This document shows positions 50,801-63,767 of a stretch of 64,000 nt of DNA, piece after piece; the first letter of the stretch is position 1; the number at the start of each line of letters is the position of its first letter. The DNA comes from Acridotheres tristis. Its lineage: Eukaryota > Chordata > Aves > Passeriformes > Sturnidae. The notes under the pieces were generated by a model. That model was not told the DNA's origin and did no database searches. It was given only the letters and a program-made list of their open reading frames with translations. The position numbers and the translations under genes were made by a program. The DNA lies in assembly GCA_037013685.1 (NCBI GenBank), contig CM072890.1, positions 13,283,043 through 13,347,042 of the forward strand, written 5' to 3'.

Positions 50801-52966
50801 TGAATGATAATGCAAATCTAAACTCTAATGTTATCTCACCTGTAGATTTTGTCCATTTTGGAGAAAATAATAACTGATTGATTTTTGAAAAACAACAGAA
50901 CTACTACCCTGGATTTACCTTAGCCTGAAATTTTGTGTGGTTTGATTTCTCATTGGGCCCACTTAAACAGTGAGGCTACAAAGTTTAATGAACAAAATAC
51001 ACAAAGAATTTTATCAAAAATGGTTGAAAAGAACATCAAATTACTTCAGCCTTAGGGTTTGATCTTAACATATTTTACAGTAGTTTATTGAGAGGGACAT
51101 ATTGGATTTAACAGGTTTGGTTGTGACCCTTGGAAACAGGATTTAAATCCTTTTAGTGCCTACCTTTTTAGGATCCTCCTGTAACTCCCATAGTACTGGA
51201 ATCAGTAGCTCACATTGAAGCTCATTTTCATGGGTTGTAATATTTGCTGTTAATAGAGTAATCAAACCACTTACAACTTCATGTTTCACCCACAAGAAAA
51301 AGAGAAAGGCAACTAACACGATGCTGACATCATGTTCCACTTCCGGGGTAGTGACCATTTGAATCATTAGACAAAGAGAGAGAGAGAGAGAGAGAGGTGA
51401 TATGTATCTGAAGATATGTATTTCTTATGTGGTTCCTTTCCCCATCTCCACAGCCAAGCCCTGCATTCCAATCCTAATATGCCTTGCTGCATTTTATCAA
51501 CCCTTTTTGCCAAATCTCTGAAGTTCCTCTGGGGTTTCTTGAGTGGCTCAAGATGATGAGATACAGCAGATGTCTTTCCTGTAAGATTTCTGGTGTCTTT
51601 CAACAGGCTTAGGAATTCTGAGCCTAACTAAACCTTTTTTGCTCATCATGTCTCACCATCCTTTAGGCCTCTGTGAAGGACCACACACAGGCATGTTTTG
51701 TCCTAAACGTTCTGTTTGACAGGAAAGGTGTGATTGCAAGAGAGGGTCCCAGGGCAGTGGGGCAGACCTGTTTTAACACAGCATCCTGCTCCACCTCGGG
51801 ACTCATGCTCAATCCACCTGCTCTTCTTCTCACTTTCTGGAGAAAGGCTCAGAGGGTCTGTCTGTGCACATGCAAACAAAACAGGAAAAATCTAGTTTGC
51901 ATAAGAGGTATGCACCAACTGTAAAAGGAAGTACACAGTACTCAGAACTCACACAGTACATTTGTGCTCTTTCCTTTCTCTTTCATTCTTACTGTTTACC
52001 CCAGCTCTGGACTATCCATGTGGCAAGACCAATGCAGCATCTAAGGACTGGTGATATTCTTTATTCTCTTTCTCTCTCTTCTGTCTTTATTTCTGTCCTT
52101 CCTTGCTTTGCCAGGAAAAGAACAGGTATCATATTCTACCCCTGACTCCATACTGAAGTTTGTTGCTAGAGTGGGGAGCTTGTGGAAGTGTTGTTGTGAT
52201 TTGTTCCAGTACCTTTGAAAATCAATGTTGTGGCTTATGCCAGAACCTCTGAGAAGTGGTGTAGTGTGGCTTCTTAGCCAACAACTTTGAATACTGTGTT
52301 GTGGGAGTCGACAGCTTATTAAAGTGTACAGTAAAAATTAAGGGCATATTAGCAACTGCTTTTGAGAAGTGTTGAAATTTAAGGGCTTGTTAACCAACAC
52401 CTTGGTGCCTAAATAGTGGGCTGGTTGCTGAATCTAAGGCAACTATATAATAAAAGCATAAGAGTTCTTTGACACATAATCTTTGTTCAGCCTGAGAAGG
52501 ACTTAGAATTAACATCATGCCCAATACCAGTGGGACACGACAGCTTCCAAAGAAGCCCTTCTGCAGCATGTTCATTAAGCTTTCATGATGCTCCTGACAC
52601 CAATATCTCAGCAGCATCAAGCAGTCCTGGAACAGACTTTCCCAGGAAAACAGGATTAGTTTCATTAGCTCATTTGAGCTTCAGGGTAGTATGGGGAAAA
52701 TCCATGATATCCTACCTGTTGTTAATAAGGCTACAGAGCTGCTGCCATTGTTTAGAGAACTTGTTCCTTATGAATATTTATTTTGTAACTTATTGTACTG
52801 CTGGTGCAGTCTTCCAGCCTTATAAAGCCTAGGTACCAATCATTGCCTTCTCAAATCTGCTTTTCAGAGTACACATTCTGCTCTTGAGATTCAGAAAGAG
52901 CTACCTGCATCTTGATGTCTGAGAATGCTATGTACTTATGTATATGTACATGTACACATATACAGA
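47841..52966. other. Intergenic stretch with weak ERV-like patches
   Basis: No gene is supported. Frames near 48600-49100 and 51143-51603 on the minus strand (up to 166 residues) match no family I know. The segment 52150-52830 has a TATA-like ctatataataaaagc and a composition like some bird LTRs, but no termini. It may be old ERV sequence. Confidence 0.35.
51373..51397. repeat. (GA)n microsatellite
   Basis: About 12 uninterrupted GA units are seen directly. Confidence 0.95.
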
Positions 52967-52971
52967 CACAT

Positions 52972-53684
52972 TGTTGGGGGTTGAATTGTTCCCTTTTCTT
53001 TCTGTGGAATTTTTCCCATTGTTATGCTAAGTATTTTTGGCTACACCTTAGTAGCAATAGTTTTCTCTTGCAGGGGTGTGGGGGATAGGAGGACACCAGA
53101 AAAGGAAAGGTGGGACAGGGGCCTGGGCTCTCTGGCTCTCGTTCTCTTGCTCGCTGGTGGAGTGGAAGGAGGACAGCCCGTGCTCCGATCTACCATCCTC
53201 CTCGCCATCCCAGCACTGAGATCCACGCTCCCTGCCATTGGACATCGCTCTGCTGCTCTCCCACCTCACCCTACTACCTCCGGACACTCTGCCGAGCACC
53301 ACGACCGACACTGTGAGAGGGGGGAGTCGCTCCCCCATCCCTCTCACCCCTGGGCCGCTGCCGCCATCACTCCAGCCCCTCTTCAACTGCGCGGGACCTG
53401 CCCTGCCCCCACAGCACCGGTAACTGAGCACAGGCCTGAGGCCAAAAGGGACTGGAACTGAGCTATACTGTTCTGTTCTGTTGTCAATTTTTATAGCTGT
53501 TGTTGTTTCTGCTGTTTGACTTGTTAGAGATCAGTAAAGAACTGTTATTCCTATCCCCATATCTTCTGCCTGACGGCCTCTGATTTGAAACTATAATAAT
53601 TAGAAGGGAGGGGGTTGCATTCTGCATCTCAGGAAGGAGGTTCTCACCTTTCCTTAGCAAATACCTGTCTTTTAAACCAAGACA
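52972..53684 (+). mobile_element. Solo ERV LTR, 713 bp, sister of the 44185 LTR
   Basis: Starts TGTTGGGGGTTGAATTG, ends TTAAACCAAGACA, and is flanked by an exact 5-bp duplication, cacat, at 52967-52971 and 53685-53689. The opening 60 bp and the R/U5 part (cagtaaagaactgttattcc, then atatcttctgcctgacggcc) match the host LTR at 44185-45294. The middle is GC-rich and more diverged. Frames through it are composition artefacts. Confidence 0.93.
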
Positions 53685-56600
53685 CACATATATATTTATA
53701 TAATGTAAAACATAATGCAGTTGCCATCCCTAAATGGAAAATATTCTGATAACTCACAATTACTTATTAAAATTTGTTTTTATAATCACAAACATCTTGC
53801 TTCACAGCAGAATTACAAGCCACATTTTTCATTATATGACACATGAAGAATGAGCCATATGTCTGCAAAACAAGGTATGTAAGTTGCTATGTAGAAAGAT
53901 TCTTTGATTTTAAATATAATTCACAAAAACTCTTGTGTATTTAGTCATTCCTATGCCTTTCCTCCTTGGAAGCAAAACACACTGGGGTCAGATTCAGTCA
54001 CAGCTCAAGATAATATAAATCGGATTAGTTCATTATGGTTACATTAGTGTGAACACTTTCTGAAATCTCAAGACAAAAGCTTGTAGTACAGATTATTTCA
54101 AGCGATAAACCCGGCAGTACTGCTGTGTGGCATGCAGAAACATAGGTCTTTCCCTGCTGCAGTCACACACCCTCCAGCAACTTCTTCCCTGCTAGAGAGA
54201 TCCATGCAATTTCCCCATTCAGGTGAAAGTTTATCCATCTTGTCAAGCCATAAAACCTTCCTCCTCCAGGGCAGTGAAGGTAGTCTGAAACAAGAGAATA
54301 ATTTATTTTCCTTTGTTTCAATGATAATACATTCCTTTGGCACAAGAGGAAGGCAGTTTCCCTGTGGCCCCACTAGCACACAGCTTATCCCACCAGCTAC
54401 ACACAGACAGAAGAAGATTTCTTCCCTCACAATGCAGCACCAGCTAAACACAAAGCCTGCCCTATTATCAAATTTCTCTTTTCCAGAGGACCACTTTTAC
54501 TGTTAAGCCCTCCCTGGGGTCTTATCAAGGACCATTCTGGAGTTACCAGTTTTTTGATAGAAAAGATAAAAATTGCATTTATAGAGACAACAGATATTCA
54601 TATAAACAGAGACTTCTATACACCTTTGGATGTCACAGAAAATTGAATTCCTTCCTTTCTTGGCCTGCCTCCAAACTTGAAAATAGTTTCGGGAAATAAG
54701 GAAGTTTTTGGTTATTCCACAAACTTGTAAGATACTACCACCAAAGTAAAATGAACAAAAACTCTACTTCACAAAATGCGAGATCTTATTTTTAAAATGT
54801 TACAGTAGCAATCATGGATGAGAGATTTAGAATTGGTCATCTATAGAGAATTGCCTTCATTTACTGAGCAGTAAGGTTCACCTGCACTAAGGATGCCAAA
54901 GTATGCCTTTGGAAATTATGTGCCAAGAAGTAACTCAAGTTTCTAGAGAAGGCAGAGGGGATACCAAGGAACTATTTGTTCCCCCTGTGCTGTGCTCCAC
55001 TCTCAGTACACTGACCCTTCTATCAATTCAGTGCAGTCAATACCACGTGATGTCAGCCCTGGCCTCGGGGGCAAGACTGTCCCCTCTCCAGCTCTTTCCA
55101 GGGAAGGGGAGAACCACTTCTCCCCAACATTCCACCTCCTCTAATCTGTCCCTCCTTTCTCTCAAGATAGAAGGATACCAGATGCGAGAACCATTGGTGT
55201 ATTTCTGTTGTATTTCCATACAATAATGTAGGAGGGATGCCACTTGATGTTAGAAAAAGTTGTATTATATTAAGTCTCATTGCAAACTCCTAGCCATCCA
55301 TCAGGATGGTACAGCTTCACAGCAGATTAAAGCATACTAGTGGCTTTGAACTTTAAGCCTCAGGTTTATACTAACCTTATCACAGGCTGAAAACTCAGGA
55401 GTGTCACCTCTTCCTTCTGAAAAGTGAAAATCAGTATTATGCAGGTGGTTTTCATGCTCATTTCAAACAGGATATAGCTTTAAAAATAAAGGGTCTCTTT
55501 ATGTGTGTGATTCCAAAGTACTTTCTTTAAAAGGGAAGGAGATTGGTTTTATTTTCACCTTCTACTTGCTTTGAAAGCTGAGCTGAACAAATAATTGGGA
55601 AACCTAAAACAATTCCCCAAATTCCATATGTATGCATATGTTTATATGCATATATGTGCATGATATTGTATTAACACTCCATAAGAATAATTTCTTGTTC
55701 CTTATATTGAGTAGAGTATACAAGACTTCAATGCAATACTTCTAGGCTTTAAAACATTCCTTCAAGGCTTCAATACTCTTGCACATTAGACAGCACTTTG
55801 GAATCAAGTCCATGAGAGTACAGAAGGCCTTGCAGTTTTTGCATGTACTGTGTTGCAATCCTGTGCAGGAGTCAAAGTGGACATTCAGACCCTGGATTCT
55901 TCTCCCTAAGTACCAGTTACACTCTCCATGTTCCATTTCCCATTAGTGGATCCTTTGACAAGGTCCCAGCCACAGCTCTTAGATACATGAAAGCAGAAGT
56001 GGGAGACGTCAGAAAGTCTGAGCTTGGTTTGTAGGGGCTTATCCATCTGGCAGAGAGCCTCACTCTAATGGTAAATCATCTCACATTTGGCCAGCAACCT
56101 CGGGGGCAAGATGCCAAAGCACAGAGGATATTTCCCCAGCAGCAGATAAACTGATGACTGTTCATAGTCTTTCCATTGGCAGCTCTTCAGTTGTTCCATG
56201 CCATATGAGAAGAGCTCCCACAGCTACCTTGTCCTCCTAGAAGCGAGATGGTTTACTGCCACTCCATTATGTTGCAGGAGAATTGGTTACAGTTTCCTGG
56301 CATAGAGGTTTTTGTCACCAAAAAGTGAAATGTACTTACGTGCCATCTTTTCTTTTTATCTTCAAATTTCCAGACAAATTTGTACTCCCTGGTCAGCCCT
56401 ACAAGACCCTTTCTTTTGAATCTACCTTTCTATATACTCATCTTGCACAAGAAGCATTTGAAAAGTGTTGTTGAATTGTTGCTTAAATAAAGGAGTTACA
56501 GTCCAGAGTTCCAGTTCCACATAAACACACAAAACATTGCTGCAACATGTACGTGAAGGAATTTCCAGTCTCATTCTTACATATAAACTTGACTTCTTTA

Positions 56601-58358
56601 GGGTTGCAAGTCAGAATTTAAAGGGCTGAAACTAATTTTTCCCTTGACACTGAAATGATGTGTTATCTGTAATCCACTGAACATGTCATGACATGAAATT
56701 TTACACTGCTACTGGACTGCCATACATTATTCATTAAAGGCCTGAAGTTTCTAATAACATGAGTATGTGCACTGGTATCATCTTTTCTATTGACTCTTAA
56801 CCATCTGAAGGCAGTAGGGCAATTTCACAGAACATTTCATATATTGTTGCAGTTTAAGGGACTAATTAATTGTAAACATTTTTAAGTCCATAAATACAAA
56901 GGACTGGAACTTCTAAAGACTTTTTACAGCAACGACAGACCATGATCAGCATCTGCTGGTGTTACTTGACTAGATTCATCCCAGCTCCTCTGTGCTGAGA
57001 GAACCCTGAGTACCTCTCTGATGAAGGTCTCCATGACCTTTTACAGGATGGGACACACAGCTGCTGGCAGAGTTTGTATTTCTACAAGAATAGAACTCTA
57101 TGGGACAAATCGAACCTCTCATCAAATATCAGCAATTTCCTACCACTCCATAGTATAAACCACCACATAGTATAAACTGTTATGACTGTGTATGTTAAAG
57201 TTGCTCTCTATAGGGTTTGGATACATTTGTTACATTTGTTAAACACATCCTAAAGAGTAAAGATGGTGATAGTAACTAATTTCCCACTGCCTAGTATACT
57301 CTTTGTGCGTCACAACATGATAAAAATACATGAAAATATTCCAAACCCTAATTTTAATATTGCCTTTCTACAAGAGCATTCTGTCTCTCAGACTTGGTTA
57401 TTAACCATTTTTGTGACTTCCTGCATTGTTTCATAAAACGTTATGCCCTAAAATATCTCTCACTTGTCAGGAAACTCCTATTAATTAAAATATTAAGCAG
57501 TAAAACTCTCACAGAAAATAGCTATCTCACTAGTCATGCAGGATTGCTTTAGATTGCATTAGATTGCAAGTCATAAATAATTGATAAACTGTGCCGGCAT
57601 CACTAAGCCAGTTCACCAACACTAATCAAACAAAACTTTGATACATAAGCATGTACTGTTGATAGGTGTAATTCCTGGAATAGATTCAGAAAAAAATCGT
57701 TAATGTATCAGGTATTTACAAACAGCTCCATTCAACAGCATAGAAGAGTGTTTGACTCTGATTGCAGGTTCCAGAGCAAGAAACAAATAAGAAAGAGCTG
57801 GTTTAATTAAAATATAGCAACTTTATTACATTCCACTACCTCAGAACATGTATAATTCTTCCCAGAATAATGCAAATTTCCATACAAATTTACATTCAAG
57901 TATTTCGAGCATGACAGGCCTCAATAACAATTACCATGCTCTACTCAGTTTTACACATTGCTTGCTAATCTTTCTATTTATGATTGCTATTGCAGTGGTC
58001 AGTCAGACCCAAACAATATGAGTGCTGTCCAAGAGCAGGCCAAAGAAGTCCCCTGCCCAGAAGGTCTTGCTGCATGAAGATCTGATTTAAGAAATACAAG
58101 AGAGGCCGGAGCTCAGCTGTCATCCTGCAAGGGAAAAGCTAACGGTAAAAGCTATTTGCTCAAAACTCATAGCACACTGTGGATCTTCTCCCTCTGCCTT
58201 GGACTTGAGGTTTAGAATTGTGTTTTCTGTGGTGACAGAATGAACTCTGACAGCCTCAATCTCAATAATCCTGGTCCCAATAATCGCTTATGTACCTTAT
58301 GTGATTGGAAACAATTGGGAGTACAGCATCATGGGTTTTTTATCTCACTTCTTCTTTC

Positions 58359-58380
58359 TTTTTTTTTTTTTTTTTTTTTT
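58359..58380. repeat. Poly-T tract, 22 bp
   Basis: Uninterrupted run of T. It could be the antisense poly-A tail of a retroposed sequence, but nothing recognisable lies to its right. Confidence 0.9.
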
Positions 58381-58646
58381 AATAAGTTGTTTAGTGGTTA
58401 AGCAAAATGTTTGCGACATCTTGTCTAGGCAGTTGAGATGCTTTGGGAAAACACCTGTGATGCAAGTACATGTTGTGCTTGCAAGCTTTGCCAAAGTAAA
58501 CCTTTAATCCATGTGAACACTGCACTGCTCAGTCTTTTCTTCTTTCCCATCTTTTAGTACCCAATCCCTTTTCCACGAATCATAGAATAAAAAGTAAAGA
58601 TGCACTGAACCTCACTACAGCCCTACAGACAGGACTTGCTCACTTG

Positions 58647-58678
58647 AAAAAAAAAAAAGAAAAAAGAAAAGAATAAAC
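58647..58678. repeat. A-rich tract
   Basis: Runs of A broken by single G over about 32 bp. Confidence 0.9.
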
Positions 58679-61600
58679 ATCCTGTTATTCTTTTGCTGGT
58701 TAGCAAAAATGAAAACAGCTTGAGCACAGGCTGGTGGCAATGAGCCAGGATTGTGATATTCTGCAACTGGAAACACTCACTTCTGATGTTCTGAACTTTA
58801 ATAACTCATTATTTCTGTGTGGTGGCAGCTTCTTGGGCAACTACTCGGCTTTACAGAGCACATTCCTCTTGTTGTCTAAAGCTGTCATGGGAAAAAAGTG
58901 CTTTGAAGTGAAGGCTTCAAAAGAAGACAAAGGACTGTCCTTTCCCTACCATTAAGGACTTTAAGGATGGTAAATTTAAAATAATAAAAATAGAGCATAC
59001 TCTGTTTCCAGAGACAAGAGTACCAATCTGTACAACATTGATATGAGGAGTTGATGATGCCCAATTTTGCCAATACTTTGTAACTAATGTACCATAAAAC
59101 AGCACTTTAAACTCTTCTGCATGACAAACGCCTACATACAAAGCTAAGTGCTATGGTCCTCAAAAAACAGAAGTCAAGAGTTGGCTTTGGGCATTTAAAT
59201 TACCCTTAAGGTAATGACAAAGATGAGAAATGTACCAAAGGCCTTGTGGACTAAATCCAGTCAATCTAAGCTGACAGGAAAATAAGAAGTTTAAAGTTTA
59301 CATATTAATAAAGGAGTAGTTTGCACATGTAGGGAGCCTAGTGTGTATAACAGGAAGGGAAATTGATAGCAATTTTTAACAGATTGAAGCAAAGAAGGAA
59401 AAAATTATCATTGGAGAGGCAAATAATATCTACATAAAAGTGTCAGTATCAGAGATTTCAAGAAGTAATGTGAATGTGAGAGTAAGTATGAAGAAATGGA
59501 GAGTAATAGAGGTTTTCAGTCAGTCTTGGAAAATATCCTGGTTTGCTTTTTCTGTTGTCTCTGTTCTAAGTAAATGGTGACTGGGAGCAAATTGATACAT
59601 ATACGTTCTGGGGACATTTCCTCTCTCATTACCAATACTTTTTGTTATATGTTTCATGGAAGGCTGAAGACTGGAAATTTTCATCCTAAAAGAAATTTGG
59701 TTCCAGCCTCAAGATTCTCTGTTTCTTTGTAAATAATATAAAATTAAATAAATAATATACATTTAATTAGCTCCTTTGATTTGTGAAAAGTGCTCTGCCA
59801 AATAAAAAAAAGGAAGATGTAACAGCTTCTGAAATAAGCTTTTCCAGTTGTTTGTAAAGGGGATCCAGTTAGGATTCTGTCATGGTTGTACCCATTACAT
59901 TTTAATGCAATTTAGGTTGTATTTCAGTGATGATGTAGGTCTAGAGGCTTTTGCTCTGACCGCCTCAGTCTGCTCATACATTGCACCATATTACTTGCTA
60001 ATGTAGACACAACAAATTTTATATAAACCCCAGACTTTTAAAACAAACAACATATAGGTCTGAAAAATGATCAAATTATCCCAACCAAGTTTCACACTAA
60101 ACTGGAGTCTGGAGTTTTGAATACAAAGTGAACAGCAAATTTTTTATCAAACAGTGAGTGTCTTAAACGATGTGGTGCTATTTACATTTTGATTACCACA
60201 TAACCTAATTCAAAGGTCATTAAACTCACTAAAAGAATTAATTCACTGGTCTGCAGTGACCTTCCTTTCAGATCATAATTATTTGTATGCTTGGATAGGA
60301 AGGACCTAACCAACAACTTTTTTTTTTGTTTAGGAGAAAATAAATTTTTTTATATTTGTGAAGAAATGAATATCTGCTCTCATCTCTGATGCCAGTTAGG
60401 TATCTTTCAAATGATACAAGAATTCACAAAAAAAGCAAGTTTTTGTTCCACATACAACCATAGCTGTAAAGCTCTGATCACCCTCAATGCCTGATACAAG
60501 TCAGAAAACAGTTATCATGGTACATGTGATGAAGTCCTACATTTGTCATTCTATTAAAAACACCTTATGCATGTATATGACCTCATGAAAAAGTAATAGA
60601 AGATAATTTGCCAAATGAAAATGAAATGGATTTCTATTTATTTCAGTTATTATTCACAAACTGTGCATCAATATATCAAAAACCTCTGCCAGTAGAGCCA
60701 TTTCAGTATGAGGGAGCCAGTGGAGTTTTACGCCTGAGGTATGGTTATAATTAATGAACAAATACAAATTTTCAGATTTATGAGCAAATTTACATGTGCA
60801 ATTATCCTTCTTCTGTTAATGCAATTGTATTTTTTCTAATGACATAAACAGCCTGAGTCTTGGCAAAATATGATTCCAGGTCTTTGCATGAATGGTCTAA
60901 GATATTACCTTTGATTTCAGTACAGTTGGTGCTGAAAATATCACCACCACTGAAAAATGTCTTTATTTATTACATTAAAAATAACTAAGTGAAAATGCCA
61001 ATTCAAAATAACACAACACTTTTAGTCTGCATGCCTTTCTTTCTGCCATGGAAAATCTTGCAGGGTCATGTTATAGCCTCAGTCACTGACATGCTTCAAA
61101 AGCTACTAACATTAATTTGGCAGCAACAGCCAACCATCATGCCAAAGCTGACTACAAATCCTTGTATTTCTGCTGTATTGTTTAAAGAAATATAACTGAA
61201 GGGTGAAAAAGAGGGATTCTTCTTGGAGGGATTTTAAATTGGATCCACACATCTGCAGTTATTGCCAAATAACTTTCAGACAGCCCCTCCCCTGGTGGCA
61301 CAGGACATCTATCATTACCCTTGCAAAAAAAGCCTGAGTATGCAAAATGCCAACAAAAACCTAAACAAAGGAAGAATGAAGAATTAGTGTTAAAGGCAGC
61401 AGGTTTAAATTATGGAAATGTATATAATTTGTTTTGATGATGATGATGATAAAATGTGTGTTTAAGGGGCTACTCTTGTAAATAATAACAACAATGAACA
61501 AATAAAGCACTAAGTGTAAGTGCCAAAGAAAGAAAACAGTGATATTCAACAGAGACTAATGGTTCAGGAAGAAAAGAACTTTGCTCGAAAGGTGAGATGT

Positions 61601-62239
61601 AATGACTTCAAAATGCTTATGGGTAAACAAAGTATTTCTGCCTAACTTTTCAGGTATACCCTTCTGTGAAAATTTTAAATGCATCACAAAGACAGATGCA
61701 GGTTTAGTTTCACATAGGAGAGCACTCCCTCTGACACTGAGATGGCCCCATGCTGCTAGAAATGGTTCTTTGCTCCTTCTTCATGCTGTGGATGTAAAAA
61801 TTATGATTCAGTTCAGTGCTGCCTTAAGTGCAGAGTACTCCCTTTTGGTGAGGGACAGTTAGGAGAAAACGGGTGCAAGAATTTTGTATGACTCCATGGT
61901 GCTTAAGTACCCTAACTGCATGAAGAATATATGGGGTCCAAGTCAAACACTGGTTAAAATGGTATTAAAAATAGACATGAGCATGTGTTAAAACACTTAG
62001 CTGAATTTGCTATTATACATAGCATTTGGAGGAAATTTAGCAAAGTTCCAAAAGCAACACTGATGTCCTTAATTTAAAAAAACACCAAAAGCTAATACTT
62101 CAAATAAGTTCTAGAAATAGCTCGGAGATGTTAATAAAAAATATCTCCTCTTGATGTTGTCTTCAAAACACTTCCAGATTACAGAGTTTTCTTATAAATG
62201 CTTAAAACGGCCTAAATCAATATGTTTCACAGGACTCAT

Positions 62240-62868
62240 TTCTAACTGATGATTTTTTGGAAGAGGTTTGGAGAAAGCTACGCATTGAGGAGTACTTACC
62301 AGTAATGAAATTTTGGCATTTGTTTCAGACTATTGCTTCATGCCTTCCGAGTCCTGATGCATATTCGGGAAGTGCTAAACCCCAGTTAAAAACGTCTCCC
62401 CCATGTTACCCTCTTCGTGCCCCTACACCCCCTCCCCTGTTGCAGGAAATGTTTTCTTCTTCAGGTTCTCCTGTCCTTACCCCTGCTGCACAAGATGGCT
62501 CCCATCGCATGGGCGCAGCCACATGGAGTGCGCCCAAGATGGCAGAGACCACGTGGCTGCAGACAGGGTCTCCCCTTCCGTCCCTTTCCCCACACAGTCC
62601 CTCCCCTCCGGTTTGGGACCCAGGCATACCCGACACTCTGGTTCCCACAGGCCTGGTGCCCAACTGGCAAATTACAGCTGTACCAGTTATTTACAACCAA
62701 AGGGAAAGAAACCCCACTTGGGACCCCGCTCCAATCCCACAGCTTGGGGAGTTCTGCGAAACCGGAGAGGACTGTGTACAACAGAGTGGATGTGTTCACC
62801 TTGGTTACCATTGGATCGTGAGATGCAGTGCAGGCAGCGAGTTCCGCCACTCTCCGCAGCTGCAGTGA
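62240..62868 (+). pseudogene. Possible ERV gag remnant (matrix end, proline-rich linker, capsid start)
   Basis: A 203-residue frame starts with a short helical block (EEVWRKLRIEEY, then MKFWHLFQTI), continues through about 90 residues rich in Pro and Ser, and then reads TAVPVIY, WDPAPIPQLGEFCE. That order resembles the C-terminal matrix helix, the proline-rich linker and the N-terminal capsid of an avian retroviral Gag. No major homology region or zinc knuckle follows, so at most a fragment remains. The assignment rests on layout, not on a diagnostic motif. A chance frame or a host-gene exon is possible. Confidence 0.35.
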
Positions 62869-62989
62869 TACCTCTAAGCTTTAAGTTTTCTGTTCTGTTC
62901 TGCTTGGATGTGCTTTTCCTTTGTGCTTGGGTGATGAAGACAAAACAGTCCGATTCCACCTAGGGACTTAAGGACAGTACCTTTAAACT

Positions 62990-63310
62990 TCAAACCCTAA
63001 GCATAAACAACGTGAAATGAGGAGGGCAGACACACAAGCAAGCAAGGAGGATGAAACTTCCCTATTTGAGACTATTAATTGGATAGTTGACTCCTGCATG
63101 CAAATGGACTGAAACCTATAAAGGTGTGAGAACTCGTGACCAACCCCTCCTTTTCTTCCATCTTGGAGCCATCCAGGCAGGGCCACAACTGTGGCACTTA
63201 TATTGCTAGGGTGTGGCTTTTGTAGGCCTTTTGTAGGCCTCACAATAAATACCCATTTTATTATCCTCAACACTGTGTGTAGCCTCTGTCCCACCTCCTC
63301 AAGGCATCAG
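62990..63310 (+). mobile_element. LTR-like block
   Basis: It contains a TATA box (tataaa, 63117-63122) and AATAAA (63244-63249) about 125 bp apart, followed by a short T-rich U5-like stretch. This is the arrangement of an LTR in plus orientation. No TG/CA termini or duplication could be paired, so borders are approximate. It follows the gag-like remnant, so both may belong to one deleted ERV. Confidence 0.35.
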
Positions 63311-63767
63311 CAGCTGTGCCAAACAGGTGCCGCTGCCGAAAACCCGCGGCCACCCTGCTGCCGCCTCCTGGGCCGGGGCCCCTTCATGCCAAATGGCAAA
63401 ATGGGAGCCGGGAGCAGCGGTCTGGCCTCGGAGGCTCCAAGTAGTCCACAGCAGCACCTGCAGCACGTCACTGTGCCCCACCAGCCTCGGCGCCAACCAC
63501 AGCAGTGCCAGGAGCACCAGCCATGCTGTGAGCACCAATGCACCACACCACCATACCAATCGCGCTGTTGGCACCAGAGTGCCACATCACCTGCGCACCA
63601 ACCACGCCACCCCTGGGGGGGGAAGCAGCAGGAGCCACGGGCACAAGCCTTCTGCACCCTCCACCTTCCGCCCGTGACAGCAGCACCTGTGCCACAGCCA
63701 GCCACAACTTTGCCAGCACCAGCACGTCCAACAACAGCAACACAGCCACGAACCCAAACTCACTGGC
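63311..63767. other. GC-rich, CCA/CAGC-rich segment
   Basis: Imperfect short units around caccan and cagcac give long open frames in several phases on both strands, with products rich in His, Gln, Thr, Pro or Cys. The composition explains the frames. It leads directly into the Y-box retrocopy and might partly be its worn N-terminal (Ala/Pro-rich) coding part, but I cannot align it. Confidence 0.4.

Larger units (their letters stand above)
53690..62239. other. Long AT-rich intergenic stretch
   Basis: About 8.5 kb with no supported gene, CR1 tail or LTR. It contains a poly-T tract, an A-rich tract and a (GAT)n run at about 61436-61450. Frames are below about 125 residues and unrelated to families I know. 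Confidence 0.45.

Noticed and set aside
53024..53461. Overlapping frames of 127-145 residues
   Set aside because: They lie in the GC-rich middle of the 713-bp solo LTR.
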